Part shown: one piece after another, positions 1-12,222 of the stretch
Layout of the letters: each line of letters starts with the position of its first letter
How positions within the stretch are numbered: position 1 is the stretch's first letter
Made by a program: the position numbers and the translations under genes
NCBI RefSeq assembly: GCF_964340395.1
Contig: NC_135566.1
Location: 4,231,001-4,295,000 of the forward strand
From: Glandiceps talaboti
Lineage: Eukaryota > Hemichordata > Enteropneusta > Spengelidae
Direction of reading: 5' to 3'
DNA length: 64,000 nt
Notes under the pieces: model-generated
What the model was told of the DNA's origin: nothing
The model's input: the letters and a program-made list of their open reading frames with translations, nothing else
Database searches by the model: none

Positions 1-1096
1 TGAATCAATTTTGATATGTTAGATTGTTAGTTCTCTCCCTCCACACTTCAGTTTGTGATATTCATAAATTGTGTCTGCATTTCACCAAACCTGGCATACC
101 CATAGCTACAATAATCAACCTCCTTTGTACCTATTTCATTTGATTCTGTATGACTTCCATAAAAGTTACTGCCCTCTCAATAAATCGACAGGTATGTATG
201 GGCTCTGATAGCATTCTGCCATATTAGAAATATCTGTCTGGCCATGATGCCAGCTACATGTACATTTGAGAGATTTGGATAGAAATTTCCAAAGTACACT
301 TTCTTATCAGAGGTGCCATGATACTAGTTATGATGTACTTACTAAGCCTGGCATTTGAAAATGTTACATTTACTTTACCCAATCTTCAAATCATTGCGTA
401 AATAGTGACTCAGCATGTATGGTGTAACAATAGGATAACTGACTGATAACAAAGTTCTAGTAATCAAAAAAAATATTAAATTTAAATAAAAAACAATGGG
501 GTCTTCCCTGATTACATTAAAGTATGCAAAACAGTTTTGTGTTTTAGAAATTCAAAGATCAAACTACACTATGGTTAATCAAAAAATTTCTGGCAAAACT
601 CCCACTTCGAGGAGAAGCCTGGGCAGAGATTAATTCTTTAACACATAATGCATGTTGGCACACAGTGTGCACAAAAAAATCAATCTATACTCTATCAAAT
701 CGGATAGTCTAATCTTACTAGGCTAAGTATTTCTACTACTGTCATTAGAGGACAACACAGATTAAAGATGTCTGGGGCCAGGGCTCTACTGATAGTGCTG
801 TCATAATGGCTACCTGCACACTACACTGTCTGATATGGATGCTATAAACCAATGTTAGTTTTAGACATTTTAGAAATTAAAATGAAGCTTGAACCTGCAG
901 ATTCCAAGCCAATCACTCTAACTGGGTGCTATATAAAATTCTTGCACTGCAAATATTTTCTACATTTCTAGTATATAAGAAACAACCAAGTTACTGACAT
1001 GGGTACCAGTACACAAGAATATTTGACTGCAACCGATTTCTAAATTTTGCTGCCAATGTTGAACATATACTACATTTATATTATAAGAAACAAACT
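1..1096. other. Non-coding, AT-rich; no gene seen
   Basis: Unique-looking AT-rich DNA with no sustained reading frame and no convincing splice-bounded exon on either strand. It lies in the putative second intron. Confidence 0.5.
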
Positions 1097-2930
1097 ACAA
1101 TGTGTTGGGTATAGACTGGGGAACAAGTTACCACAATGTGTTGGGTACAGACTGGGGAACAAGTTACTACAATGTGTTAGGTACAGACTAGGGAACAAGT
1201 TACCACAATGTGTTGGGTAGACTGGGGAACAAGTTACTACAATGTGTTAAGTATAGACTGGGGAACAAGTTACTATAATGTATTGGGTACAGACTGGGAA
1301 ACAAGTTACTACAATGTGTTGGGTATAGACTGGGGAACAAGTTACTCCAATGTGTTAGGTACAGACTGGGGAACAAGTTACTACAATGTGTTAGGTACAG
1401 ACTGGGGAACAAGTTACTCCAATGTGTTGGGTACAGACTGGGGAACAAGTTACTCCAATGTGTTAGGTACAGACTGGGGAACAAGTTACTACAATGTGTT
1501 GGGTACAGACTGGGAAACAAGTTACTACAATGTGTTGGGTACAGACTGGGAAACAAGTTACTACAATGTGTTGGGTACAGACTGGGGAACAAGTTACTAC
1601 AATGTGTTAAGTATAGACTGGGGAACAAGTTACTACAATGTGTTAAGTATAGACTGGGGAACAAGTTACTACAATGTGTTAAGTACAGACTGGGAAACAA
1701 GTTACTATAATTTGTTGGGTACAGACTGGGGAACAAGTTACTACAATGTGTTAAGTATAGACTGGGGAACAAGTTACTACAATGTGTTGGGTACAGACTG
1801 GGGAACAAGTTACTACAATGTGTTGAGTATAGACTGGGAAACAAGTTACTACAATGTGTTGGGTATAGACTGGGGAACAAGTTACTACAATGTGTTGGGT
1901 ACAGACTGGGAAACAAGTTACTACAATGTGTTGGGTACAGACTGGGAAACAAGTTACTATAATTTGTTGGGTACAGACTGGGAAACAAGTTACTATAATT
2001 TGTTGGGTACAGACTGGGAAACAAGTTACTACAATGTGTTGGGTACAGACTGGGAAACAAGTTACTACAATGTGTTGGGTACAGACTGGGAAACAAGTTA
2101 CTACAATGTGTTGGGTACAGACTGGGAAACAAGTTACTACAATGTGTTGGGTACAGACTGGGAAACAAGTTACTACAATGTGTTGGGTACAGACTGGGAA
2201 ACAAGTTACTACAATGTGTTGGGTACAGACTGGGAAACAAGTTACTACAATGTGTTGGGTACAGACTGGGGAACAAGTTACTACTATGTATTGGGTATAG
2301 ACTGAGGAACAAGTTACTACAATGTGTTGGGTACAGACTGGGAAACAAGTTACTACAATGTGTTGGGTACAGACTGGGAAACAAGTTACTACAATGTGTT
2401 GGGTACAGACTGAGGAACAAGTTACTACAATGTGTTGGGTATAGACTGGGAAACAAGTTACTACAATGTGTTGGGTACAGACTGGGAAACAAGTTACTAC
2501 AATGTGTTGAGTATAGACTGGGAAACAAGTTACTACAATGTGTTGGGTACAGACTGGGAAACAAGTTACTACAATGTGTTGAGTATAGACTGGGAAACAA
2601 GTTACTACAATGTGTTGAGTATAGACTGGGAAACAAGTTACTACAATGTGTTGGGTACAGACTGGGAAACAAGTTACTACAATGTGTTGGGTACAGACTG
2701 GGAAACAAGTTACTACTATGTATTGGGTATAGACTGGGAAACAAGTTACTACAATGTGTTGGGTATAGACTGGGGAACAAGTTACTATAATGTGTTGGGT
2801 ACAGACTGGGGAACAAGTTACTACAATGTGTTGGGTATAGACTGAGGAACAAGTTACTACAATGTGTTGGGTATAGACTGGGGAACAAGTTACTACAATG
2901 TGTTGGGTACAGACTGGGGAACAAGTTACT
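1097..2930. repeat. 36-bp minisatellite, 51 tandem copies
   Basis: The unit begins ACAATGTGTTGGGTACAGAC and continues TGGGAAACAAGTTACT. Starts are regular at 1097, 1133, 1169 and 1205, then at 1239 and every 36 bp to 2895, giving 51 copies. The fourth copy lacks 2 bp, which shifts the phase once. Main variants are TACAG/TATAG, GGGGAAC/GGGAAAC and TTGGGT/TTAGGT/TTAAGT. Because 36 is divisible by three and the unit lacks stops in several frames, long repetitive reading frames appear on both strands (up to 574 codons on minus). They are by-products of the repeat rather than evidence of a gene, and the plus-strand frame is broken by TGA in three copies. Confidence 0.97.
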
Positions 2931-5279
2931 ACCTCCTCCTTGCTACATTTGGCTCTTGTCACTCCAATTCAGCCACTCTACAAATCACAACATTTCTTTC
3001 TGGTTGGTTTAATACTTTCAAACATCTGCCATTGATTGAACTGCCATGTTTTGTCACCTGCATTAATGGAACGATTGCACCTACCCCCAGAGTTTGTGAA
3101 ATCGTTGCAAGTTCATACAAGCATTAGCTATACATACATACATATCTCTTTCTAATGTAGACAACAATTTCCTCAAGAGATATCATTAAAGATTGATTTG
3201 TCAGGCTTAGAGTGGAACTGAAATGACATTGTGATATAACACATGTAATCCTGTGAGAGAAAGGAGTGTCCCAAATTGCTATCATTATAGTGAATGGTTG
3301 CCTAGTGAGATAGGATATGGATGTAACTAACATCAAATATCATATCCGCAAACTTTTCAAAGCATATCACAACTTGGTATTCTATTTCAAATTACTGTCC
3401 ATACATCTGTGCTTTGAATTTTACCAGCATGTTTGTAGTCGTACCTAAAATCAGTTTCATTATGCAAGTCAGTTTATCGCTAGTGTCTGGCTTTTTTTCT
3501 TCAATTCCGTTTATCTCTAGTGACCCCAGTCTATGTGCACAAGATTGTTATACATAAAGCACTATGAATATTTGCAATTTCTAAATTCTAGGCAGTCTTT
3601 ATTCAAATGAAAAGCATACTCCAAAAACCCTCACTTCTATATAAAAACTGTATTAAAGTCACCATCAGACACTAGATCAACTTTTCTAGTCTTACACTAG
3701 CAACTATGAGTTAAAGAATGTTGGTCTCTCAGCCTTTTTCTGAAACAAATCCTTGGGGGAATGCAGATCCCTGTGGTGTAAAGATTGTATGAAGGCAATA
3801 TATACTCTTCTATGAGCTTTAAATATGATGCTATCCCATGCTAGTTGGTGTAAGTTACACACTGATAGCATTGAAACATAGTTTCCAAATTTACCACATT
3901 TTCAAACAAAATTAACGGTCCCCTCAATCTTTAAAAGTACATGGGAATGGACATCAAGTGGCCCCCACGGTTACCAGGATGCTGAAATCCTAGCAAAAGC
4001 TCTGCTGCTGATGTTATAAACATTGCAAAAGTAAACAGCTGTTGCCATATTTAAAGCCAGATGTTATACTTCAAAAAGTTGGCTTACGTGATAGATATCT
4101 GGGTACGATATGTACTTTCAGAGTAGTAGGGCCATGACCTTATATGTGATGATGTTATATTATGTGTACTAACAACACTACTCCAACACCTGCAGTGTGT
4201 TACAGTTCCATACCATTGCAGACGTCAATCAAAAAAGCATGTCAACTTAAGGGTTCACACACATACCCCACACCCCTTCAAATCTGTACATTCAAAGTTA
4301 TTTCCTAAACTGTCCTATAAATTTGCCATGATTCTTCAACTTTTTCACTTTCCAAAATTATTATATTATTAATTTTTAACTACTAGGAAACCCTTTGACT
4401 TCAACATCACAAGGAAAAATTTACTTGGCAGTCAATGACTCAATGAGAACTTTCAACATTGTAAAAATTTACATCTTGATTATTATAGTAATTTCAATTT
4501 CCAGTAGCGAATAAAATACATTTTTCCAAGACTTCCTAGGGTTATTGAGAAGTGGTTTGAAATTCAAGGAATGTATGTAGACAGTCAAATGCATTTGCAG
4601 GAGGAGATTTGGTGGTCTTTTCTATCCACAGGTAGTCGTGAATAGCTGTGACTACTGAAGCTATATTCACTTTATTTTTCAGTATAATATTTTGGCATGC
4701 AACTTTTGCCAGTGTGAGATTCTTGGCTTGAACACACACATAGCCATACAATTTCACATTTATTGCAATTTACAAATCAAAGCAAGAACAAACAACAAAC
4801 AAACAAGCAAGCAAAGAAGAAGTTGGGACACCATTGTAGCAGCAAAGGTCAAACTTTTAAAAGTCTGAACACAGCTGTCTAGTAATACACAATCATAGGC
4901 TACTTGACATTTCACTTACATATATGAATGGATTTATCTGTTTCATTACCAGTTCCCACCCCCACCCCGCACCCCACCCCCATCCCTACCCCAAATTTCT
5001 TCATCAAAAAATTATACATACACATAACAGCTTTATACTATTAAAATGGTTGCCTGGGCATCATATAACTGCGGCTATAAGACAATACAATACGCCAATG
5101 CCAAGCTAAATAATTTGATATTTCACTTCCACTTTACAGACTAAAACCCGACTTATTTTATCATCATCTCTTGCATCATCACGTATATTTTCCGACAATA
5201 ATTGCTGATGTTTTTAAATTGATTGCTAATTTTAAATCCGATTTTGTTTTTAGAGACACTTTTAAACTATTCATTGTGT
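2931..5279. other. Non-coding; no gene seen
   Basis: AT-rich DNA with only short chance reading frames, such as 70-71 codons on minus at 3336-3124 and 4757-4542, without supporting splice context. A C-rich CACCCC run sits near 4956-4990. Confidence 0.5.
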
Positions 5280-5402
5280 TGTTATGCTAGATTTTTGTTG
5301 TTCTTGCTCTTTTGCTAGTCTTTCTCATTTTGTAATGTTCAGACCGCTGAGACATGTTTGTGTAGTGGTCTTTAAACAATAAATTATTATTATTATTATT
5401 AT
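5280..5402 (+). mobile_element. 3' tail of a truncated non-LTR retrotransposon
   Basis: A unique segment ends in ...TTTAAACAATAAATTATTATTATTATTATTATC: an AATAAA-like signal followed directly by an (ATT)n tail. This is characteristic of CR1/L2/RTE-type elements that end in short microsatellites. The 5' boundary is uncertain and no reverse-transcriptase coding is present. Confidence 0.45.
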
Positions 5403-5838
5403 CGTAAAAATCACTAAGAAAAATCACGACACCCAGAAAATATTACATGTATATATACTCAAATTAATTTTCTACTACATTAGGTTTGCTGGCCTGAAAC
5501 AACTACTAATGCTCAACAACAGCAACATACCAAGCAGTGCACGACAGCAACATGTCAAGCAGAGCACAACATAATGCAGACGAGTTCAATTCTGTCTTTA
5601 TGTCTTCTGTCTGTAATTATTCATGAAATGATCCCTATGACATTCCTGCCTACAGAGAAACCTTTATACGTCACCTGAGGTTTGATCAATGCAACTCTCT
5701 CTCTTACCAATATTAAATAATTCTATGAGATCTAAATGCCACAGTGTCAATATTATTACACCAAGTGATGGATAGTCCTGATTAAAATTACAACTATATC
5801 AACCTAAACGCTTGTATAAAAGTTATCAGTATTTCTGT

Positions 5839-6050
5839 TACTGTAAACCTGGAAACGTTCATTATTAAAAGACTTCTTGTCCCTAAATTTACTACAAAGC
5901 ATGCAAAAATAAATAGTGACTATTACTGCCTTCTTGTACATGAACACAATGTACCAGTCTGATAATTAGTAAAAATTAGTCTTTGAGAACTAGCTGAAGA
6001 CTGTCAAATTACAAAAATTTCTAGTAGTGAAAATATCTAGGTTTACAGTA
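5839..6050. mobile_element. Inverted-repeat element, TACTGTAAACC family, copy 1
   Basis: The 212-bp element opens with TACTGTAAACCTGGAAA, and its end read on the minus strand gives TACTGTAAACCTAGATA. It encodes nothing. Its right two-thirds are closely matched, in the same orientation, by 14585-14777, including the shared segment AATTAGTAAAAATTAGTCTT. This fits a short non-autonomous DNA transposon. Confidence 0.65.
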
Positions 6051-6212
6051 CTTTACATTAGAAAGTATGTGGCATGTAAAGATTTATGCTGGTGTTATTT
6101 AATAACTATTAACTCTTTATAATAACTAAAAATATTTCTGCTGTAAATATCTTTTTCACCGCAACACTTTCCATATATATATAATATAAAACAAACAATA
6201 CTTTGTGCGCTC

Positions 6213-6218
6213 GCACAC

Positions 6219-6249
<31 letters not shown>

Positions 6250-6251
6250 TA

Positions 6252-6301
<50 letters not shown>

Positions 6302-6314
6302 TACATACATACAT

Positions 6315-6373
<59 letters not shown>

Positions 6374-6458
6374 TACATACATACATACATACAAACACAC
6401 ACAGACATACCTACACACAGACACACACACATATACATACATATACATGTACATGTAT
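6213..6458. repeat. (AC)n/(ATAC)n compound microsatellite
   Basis: Alternating CA-dinucleotide and ATAC-tetranucleotide blocks ending in ACATGTACATGTA. Apparent His/Thr- or Cys/Val-rich reading frames on both strands are repeat translations and are not called as genes. Confidence 0.97.
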
Positions 6459-8127
6459 CTCCTTACAACAGCAAATATATAAACAAGCACAGTTGCTCAC
6501 TTCTGGTTTCAGTTGTAGTTAAATCAGCACAAATTAAATACTGCACATAATATGGAATATTTATACATGCGCATGTACAAAAGGTGCGACATTTCACGTC
6601 TTCTCAAAATGACTGATTCTTTTAAAAAGCACAAAATGTGCGTGTACGAGGCTGAAGTAACACACATCGGGAGACATGCACTAGATCACTTTGAATTCAA
6701 ACTTTGTGCTTTAGAGCTTCACGATAATCCCATGTGGATCATACAAGTACAAATGTACATAGTTCTATGCCAATCATTCATTTGCAACCGACTTGCAGAC
6801 TTGTATTAATTTGGCATTCTATCATCCTCTCCGACCTTTACACACTTGAAATAAATCTTTCAACACTGAAAGATAGCAACTCATAATATAGTCTGAGTCA
6901 TTTGCCAGAGAGTGATATAAACCAAGTATTAAAGTGGTGGTAATCGTAACACAGCAAGATTGTCAGCCATCTTGTATGTCAGCCATCTTGGATTTGAAAC
7001 GAGAAAAACTTTCCAGTATTTTATGGTAAACGGTTTGTTTATATACAAGTGATAAAATTTTATGTTCATTTTACAACACTTTTGCTCACATTCAGTGACC
7101 ACAATGATACATTGTATGTGTGCAACGATCCTCTGTACTCAAACTTCTACAATACAAAGTAACGATCACACGATTACAACAGCTCATTTGAGTTTGATGA
7201 CAAAAAACACTTATCATTGTGCAATGGTCAAAGGTGATAAAAGAGCCACTAATCCAAACATTTAATTACTTTTTCATTTAGACTTACTACACTTTTAGTT
7301 TAGACATCCGACACATTTGTATGTACATCTGGACTTCTGTTCATGCATTAGACAACGGTAAAAGGTTTAATCACTGTCTGCTAACAAACACAAGTGAAGG
7401 ATTAAATCAATAGAGAGAAACACTATACAGGCAATTCAAAGCTTCAATATCGGCCATATAACCAAAATGGCAAACGTGACTGAAGCCTTACAAAGTATCT
7501 GACAAGCTGACACTGTGATAAGAACGATGACTGAAACTTGATGGATCATTCTTACTTATCTAAAATGTAATATTTCAATAATGATTACGACCCCTGCCAG
7601 TCGGCCACTTTCTGATAGCCAAAAACACTTTGTGCATGCAAAATGACAGTGCTCATTATGTCAGCCATGAAAGTGATATATTTCAGCAATTTAATACAAA
7701 TGGTACATGACAGTAGTTTAGAATACACGCTGTCTTTACTGAACATCACTTGCCATTCAGTGAATCCTCTAAATGTACAATTATCTGTTCAAGAAAATTC
7801 TATATTCTTATATCATTCATTTAGACACGAGAACAGAGGTATGACCAAAAAAAAAACAGACAAGGGCAGAGATTGATTTTTATGTGATTACTTTAACTAT
7901 TGTTAGTCTAAGGTTGTTGACCATATAAGGTAATTAGTGTAAATCAATATGTCTGATATTATCACTATCAACTTTTTCTTATATGACAAATCTAATTATA
8001 TTAACAATTTGCGGCTAGGCTAAAAGACCAATTTATAGACTTAACAGTCAACTACGATTACAAGTCAAAGAAGAGAAAAATCTTAGATTACTAGTAATAT
8101 TAGACACAACACCACTGAGAAAAAACA
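6459..8127. other. Non-coding; no gene seen
   Basis: AT-rich DNA. An 85-codon plus-strand frame at 6552-6809 has an ordinary amino-acid mix but no family match I recognise and no splice support. A tandem TGTCAGCCATCTTG(T/G)AT duplicate sits near 6961-6993. Confidence 0.45.
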
Positions 8128-8290
8128 AGAACCTTACTTTCACATACAGAGAGAATATTCTTAAAAGATTGTTGACTACGACATAACCACTGTGAAATTG
8201 AGAACCTTACTTTCACATACAGAGAGAATATTCTTAAAAGATTGCTGGCTAAGACATAACCAATGTGAAATTGAGAACCTTACTTTCATA
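8128..8290. repeat. 73-bp tandem duplication (2.2 copies)
   Basis: GAACCTTACTTTCACATACA recurs at about 8129 and 8202, with a partial third copy at 8275. The intervening AGAGAATATTCTTAAAAGATTG and ACATAACCA...GTGAAATTGA segments are also duplicated. Confidence 0.9.
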
Positions 8291-8639
8291 TGACAAACAT
8301 GATTGGTCAATTTGATTAAACGTCATTCAATTTCAATCAACATGAAATAATTTCTACTCAGTCGTATCATTTTTTTGGTGCGAGTTCCAAATTTTCACGG
8401 ATATCTCCTTTTGTCAGCAATGTGAAATATTTCTAACAGAAGTGTCTTTATATTAAGACTACTTCTATCACTGTAAGAAATTCACTATAATATACTTCAC
8501 AATACCCTTAAAATCTGGACACAAAAACACACAAACCGCCATATCCACAGATTCCCCAAATAAAATTTCACTTGTAGACTATGCATAAAGTAAAACAAAC
8601 CCATTTTACAATGTACTGAAAGGTGGGACAGAATGGAAG

Positions 8640-9125
8640 GTGGGAGTTGGTGCGGGGTGGTACCAGTGGCCAGTTCTGGTAGGGGTGTGCAGTCAATACT
8701 GTCAATACTGTCAACCCAAGACCTATTTTAGACACATTTTGGCCATAAACCAATAACCCATTTTATTTTAGACCATTACAGGTTTTTAGAAGATCAAATT
8801 ATAGACCGAAATAGATTTGTAGTAGTTCCGTATTAAAGGAAATGGGTTCCAAATGTAGTTTTCACTTTTGTATTTTTTTCCTTCAGAAGGCAACATTTTG
8901 GGGCAATTAATGGCACAGTTATGATTTGGTAGACAATGGACCACATTTTAGACTCAGCAAAACTGAAAATAACGTAGCGTGCACTCCCCTGTTAAACTCT
9001 CCACCTCGAAAAAAAGACTCCATTTTAACCCAAAGGGCTAGAAAACGCACCCCAAAGGGTGGCACATATAAATACATTCAAATGGGGTGAGTAACCCCCT
9101 CCTCCCTGGGGAATTGGGGGTGGGG
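8640..9125. repeat. Probable dispersed repeat with recurring ATTTTAGAC phrases
   Basis: The phrase ATTTTAGAC recurs near 8725, 8768 and 8947, with ATTTTAACCC near 9022. ACCCCAAAGGGTGGCACATA and C/G-rich blocks follow. The composition is unlike the AT-rich flanks and resembles non-coding repeats I have seen in marine invertebrate genomes. The class is unknown. Confidence 0.35.
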
Positions 9126-9589
9126 TGCAGTAGTCAGTAAGACTAAGATACAATGTGTCATGTTATTCTATCACAGTATCAGATATCTCTTCACAAAAAG
9201 AAGTCTGACTAGGGTGAACGACACATTGTAAATCTTGGAGTGTACAAGTTATGTAGAGGTACACAAATTTTTTGGATCATAACATTTTTTCTATTTACTG
9301 TAACATGGATTTCAAACATGTCTTGATCCAATTATGTACCTATACCGTGACAAATGTAATTGATATGTAGATGTAAATGCATGTCTCCCTCGACTTAAAT
9401 TACAACAACCCAGATACTTGCCTACAGCAATGTATCTCCTGCAGAATGGACAATCACATCAATCCGGTAAAAAGATTGTAGTTGCACTAAATCTCAATAC
9501 CTTACAAGCATCAACACTGTGTTGGTATTTGAAATAACCAGACTATTGTGACTAAACACAGGTTAATAGCAGAGATGAATTCCTGTCCA
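9126..9589. other. Non-coding; no gene seen
   Basis: AT-rich DNA with no sustained reading frame, repeat or exon signal that I can support. Confidence 0.4.
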
Positions 9590-9712
9590 AATCTCAATGA
9601 TAGAGGGCAGTATTCTACCATGGCCCAGGAGAGGTGCAGGACAAGCCTAATCACTCCTGATAAGATAGAGATAACTGAATTGTAGATCAGCCAAACAATA
9701 AATTATTATTAC
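9590..9712 (+). mobile_element. Possible retroelement 3' end
   Basis: A moderately GC-rich segment ends in AACAATAAATTATTATTACA, similar in arrangement to the (ATT)n tail at 5402. There are too few tail repeats to be sure. Confidence 0.25.
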
Positions 9713-11501
9713 AACAAACAACAAGCAACCTTGAAGTGGTTTTTTTTGTCAAAAGAACAAAAATATAGTATACATGAATCACTGATAAAATAATTGGTAG
9801 ACACACACATCACAAATCACTGAATTGCCAGATATAGCAAAAATAAATGAAATGTGTGCATGGTTTAGAAAGCGTATGTTTCAAACAGTACTTTTCATCT
9901 TTTGTTTACCTTTCAATGAACATGTATGTGTACATGTACAACAACTGTGTACATATACACATTTTGAGTGTTAGTGAACACAAGCTATATATGGCTTCAA
10001 GTACTCATTTCCAGAGTTATCAGTGGCGCCATACAACTGCGTTGTAATTTTTCAAATTTTCATCAAATTTCAAGTCACAAAAGTTATCAAAGTCAAAATG
10101 TAATTTTCCAAATTTCCACATTCTTAATTCACAAAATTTCCTCTAAATTATCAAACTAAATTACCTTTCATTTTTAAAGTGTAGTATGTGTGAAAAGTCA
10201 AAGGTAACCAGTTAGAGTAGAGTTTCAAATAAACAAAACAGGAAATCTATCATTAGAGAGATTGAGAAGAAAGAACTGTAGAGACATGACAGGTGAACAA
10301 AAATGTGCATCTCTATGGTCACAGGAATGTCGTTTGTCATCCTTCATAAAATCTAGCCAAAGAAAACAATTAGGAAATATTTCTATGTCATCTTTTACTT
10401 TGTCTCTCTCTCTTTTACTCCGTATGACGGAAACCACTGCGCTTGAGGCAGTCTGGATATATATGGGGTGGAAATGAAGAATTTGTAGAAAGGTCACAGT
10501 GGTTGTATTTAAGGCATAAAATGGCTGATTAATATTCAAAGCAAATGTACAGAGTTTTGATATCAAATACCATAAAATCACAGTCCTAACTCATCCTGGT
10601 ATTATGCCCAAAGCTATCTATGCTTTCTGAATTTAAAAGCATGTATGCTCGATTAAATATTTAGTTGGTGACAGAGTTAACCACATTTGCCTCAAAATCT
10701 ACATAGCTTCTGTTGAAGGAATCACTGAAATGTGCATCACATCAAGTTGGTCACCAAAACATACAATTGTTTGAATTCATTAAAATTTACAGATTTATAC
10801 CTAATTTCAAAACAGGTCTACTGTGTGACATGGAAATTGATGTATTAAGCTATTTGGTAGCAAGTAAACTAGGAAATTTACCAAATGTTGATATTTCTTG
10901 ATAAAAAAAAACAAGAAACAACTTTTTCAAAATTAGATATACACATGTATGTGGTCAACAAAAATCAAAAGTCAGCTTCTATGTGGCTACTGGCAACAAG
11001 ACATTGTTAATTTGGTACTCTAAAAATTGAACATTGTAGGGAAAAATGACTGAATCATGAATACTTACAAGTTGTCATTTCCTGTTATTAATTTCCATCA
11101 GACTGAGACATAAGTAATTGCTTATTTACAGTTATTATCTTCTTCCTAAGACAGAGTATCAGTGCCTGTGAACACTTATCATCAGAAGCCATGTACATGT
11201 ATTGTGTGGCCTGAGACTAAATAGAGTTGCTTCTGTGAGTTAACATTTAACAGAGCAGCCCATCAGTGGATTTCTGTTTTAGGACTTCTGTTTCATACTT
11301 ATCCATACTGAAGCTATTCGTGACCATTCTAAAACCACACTGAGCATCCTCCCATTGTGAAGCATACCCTAAATATCTGGTAAGATGAAATGTCCAAACA
11401 AGCTGATAAAAAGCAGCCCTGCCTTACACAGGCCTAAAGTATTAATACAAACCAGTGCTACCTAAGGCAGGCATCAAGAATGTCTGAGGTGAAACAACTA
11501 G
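9713..11501. other. Non-coding; no gene seen
   Basis: AT-rich with chance frames on both strands, the longest being 118 codons on minus at 10581-10225. That frame spans a CT-rich tract and has no recognisable domain or splice sites. Confidence 0.4.
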
Positions 11502-11670
11502 GCTACTGAACAATTTCACTCACTCCCTAAGCTACTGAATACTTTCAATCACTTCCTGGGCTACAGAATGATTCCAATCACTCCCTAGGCTACAGAATGA
11601 TTTCAATTACTCCCTAGGCTACAGAATGATTTTAAAGCACTCCCTAGGCTACAGAATGATTTCAATCACG
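11502..11670. repeat. 29-bp tandem repeat, about 6 copies
   Basis: GGCTACAGAATGATTTCAAT-type units start at about 11502, 11531, 11560, 11589, 11618 and 11648, joined by CACTCCCTA. The later copies are the more alike. In gene orientation the array lies about 0.4 kb beyond the donor of the putative second exon. Confidence 0.92.
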
Positions 11671-12094
11671 CCACTTCTAGTATCAGAAGATATAATGTAG
11701 GATATTACTGACCAAAATATCTTCTTCAAAAGTAGCAACTTTCTTCTTCTTAAAATGGACGGATATACAAAAATATCCAGTAGATTGAACAAGAGAAAAA
11801 AATGTCATACACTACAGCAGAAACTAGATATGAAGAGGAAATATTACTGTATGGAAAAATGACATCTATCAATAGCTGTTGATGAATGAGAACCAAATTA
11901 TCGCTATTCTTTGTTACAATGTTTCCTCATGTGGGGGCGCTGTTCAAGAAGGCTGTAACAATTTTTCCTTTACAGTGTTAATCATGTGGGGGCACTCTTC
12001 GCAAGGGGTGTAACCATACCATTGTCCATATTGAATCTAGCTGGTATTTAAATTTGACATGCTGGCCAATATACAATCTGATAACTTGTCTTAC

Positions 12095-12202
12095 CTTTCT
12101 TCCTTGTCTAGGTTTGTGGAATTTCGGCTCTGTTCCATTCTCCAGACCTCTTCCGGTATACTTGTCCCAATTACGATTAGACATCTTTCTAATACCATCC
12201 TG
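12095..12202 (-). CDS. AUTS2: Probable second coding exon of the AUTS2-like gene
   Basis: This 108-nt segment encodes 36 residues beginning QDGIRKMSNRNWDKY and ending KPRQGRK. It is bounded by a good acceptor (pyrimidine-rich tract, TTCTTCACAG) and a near-consensus donor (AAG|GTAAGA). Both ends are phase 0, matching the phase-0 donor of the exon at 59274. Its basic, low-hydrophobicity character fits the family's N-terminal region, and QD at the junction echoes the KD that follows ALE in vertebrate proteins. Beyond that the similarity to vertebrate exon 2 is weak, so the link rests mainly on strand, phase, splice signals and composition. The acceptor is a tandem CAGCAG, so the first Gln may be optional. 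It could instead be an alternative exon or belong to another minus-strand gene. Because its length is a multiple of three, skipping would keep the frame. Confidence 0.55.
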
Positions 12203-12222
12203 CTGTGAAGAAACAAAAAACA

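Noticed and set aside
1200-2924. Minus-strand 574-codon frame with a 12-residue repeat (FPSLYPTHCSNL) as a repetitive protein gene
   Set aside because: A stop-free 36-bp unit automatically gives such frames; other frames on both strands are equally open, there is no start context and the flanks are non-coding.
1097-2930. CRISPR array
   Set aside because: Units are directly contiguous with no spacers, and the context is eukaryotic.
6095-6550. Cys/Val- and His/Thr-rich proteins
   Set aside because: They are translations of CA/ATAC microsatellite; the same applies at 18911-19233, 20317-20667 and 45856-46145.
10225-10581. 118-codon minus-strand frame
   Set aside because: No domain, splice sites or composition shift; spans a CT-rich tract; expected by chance in a window this size.
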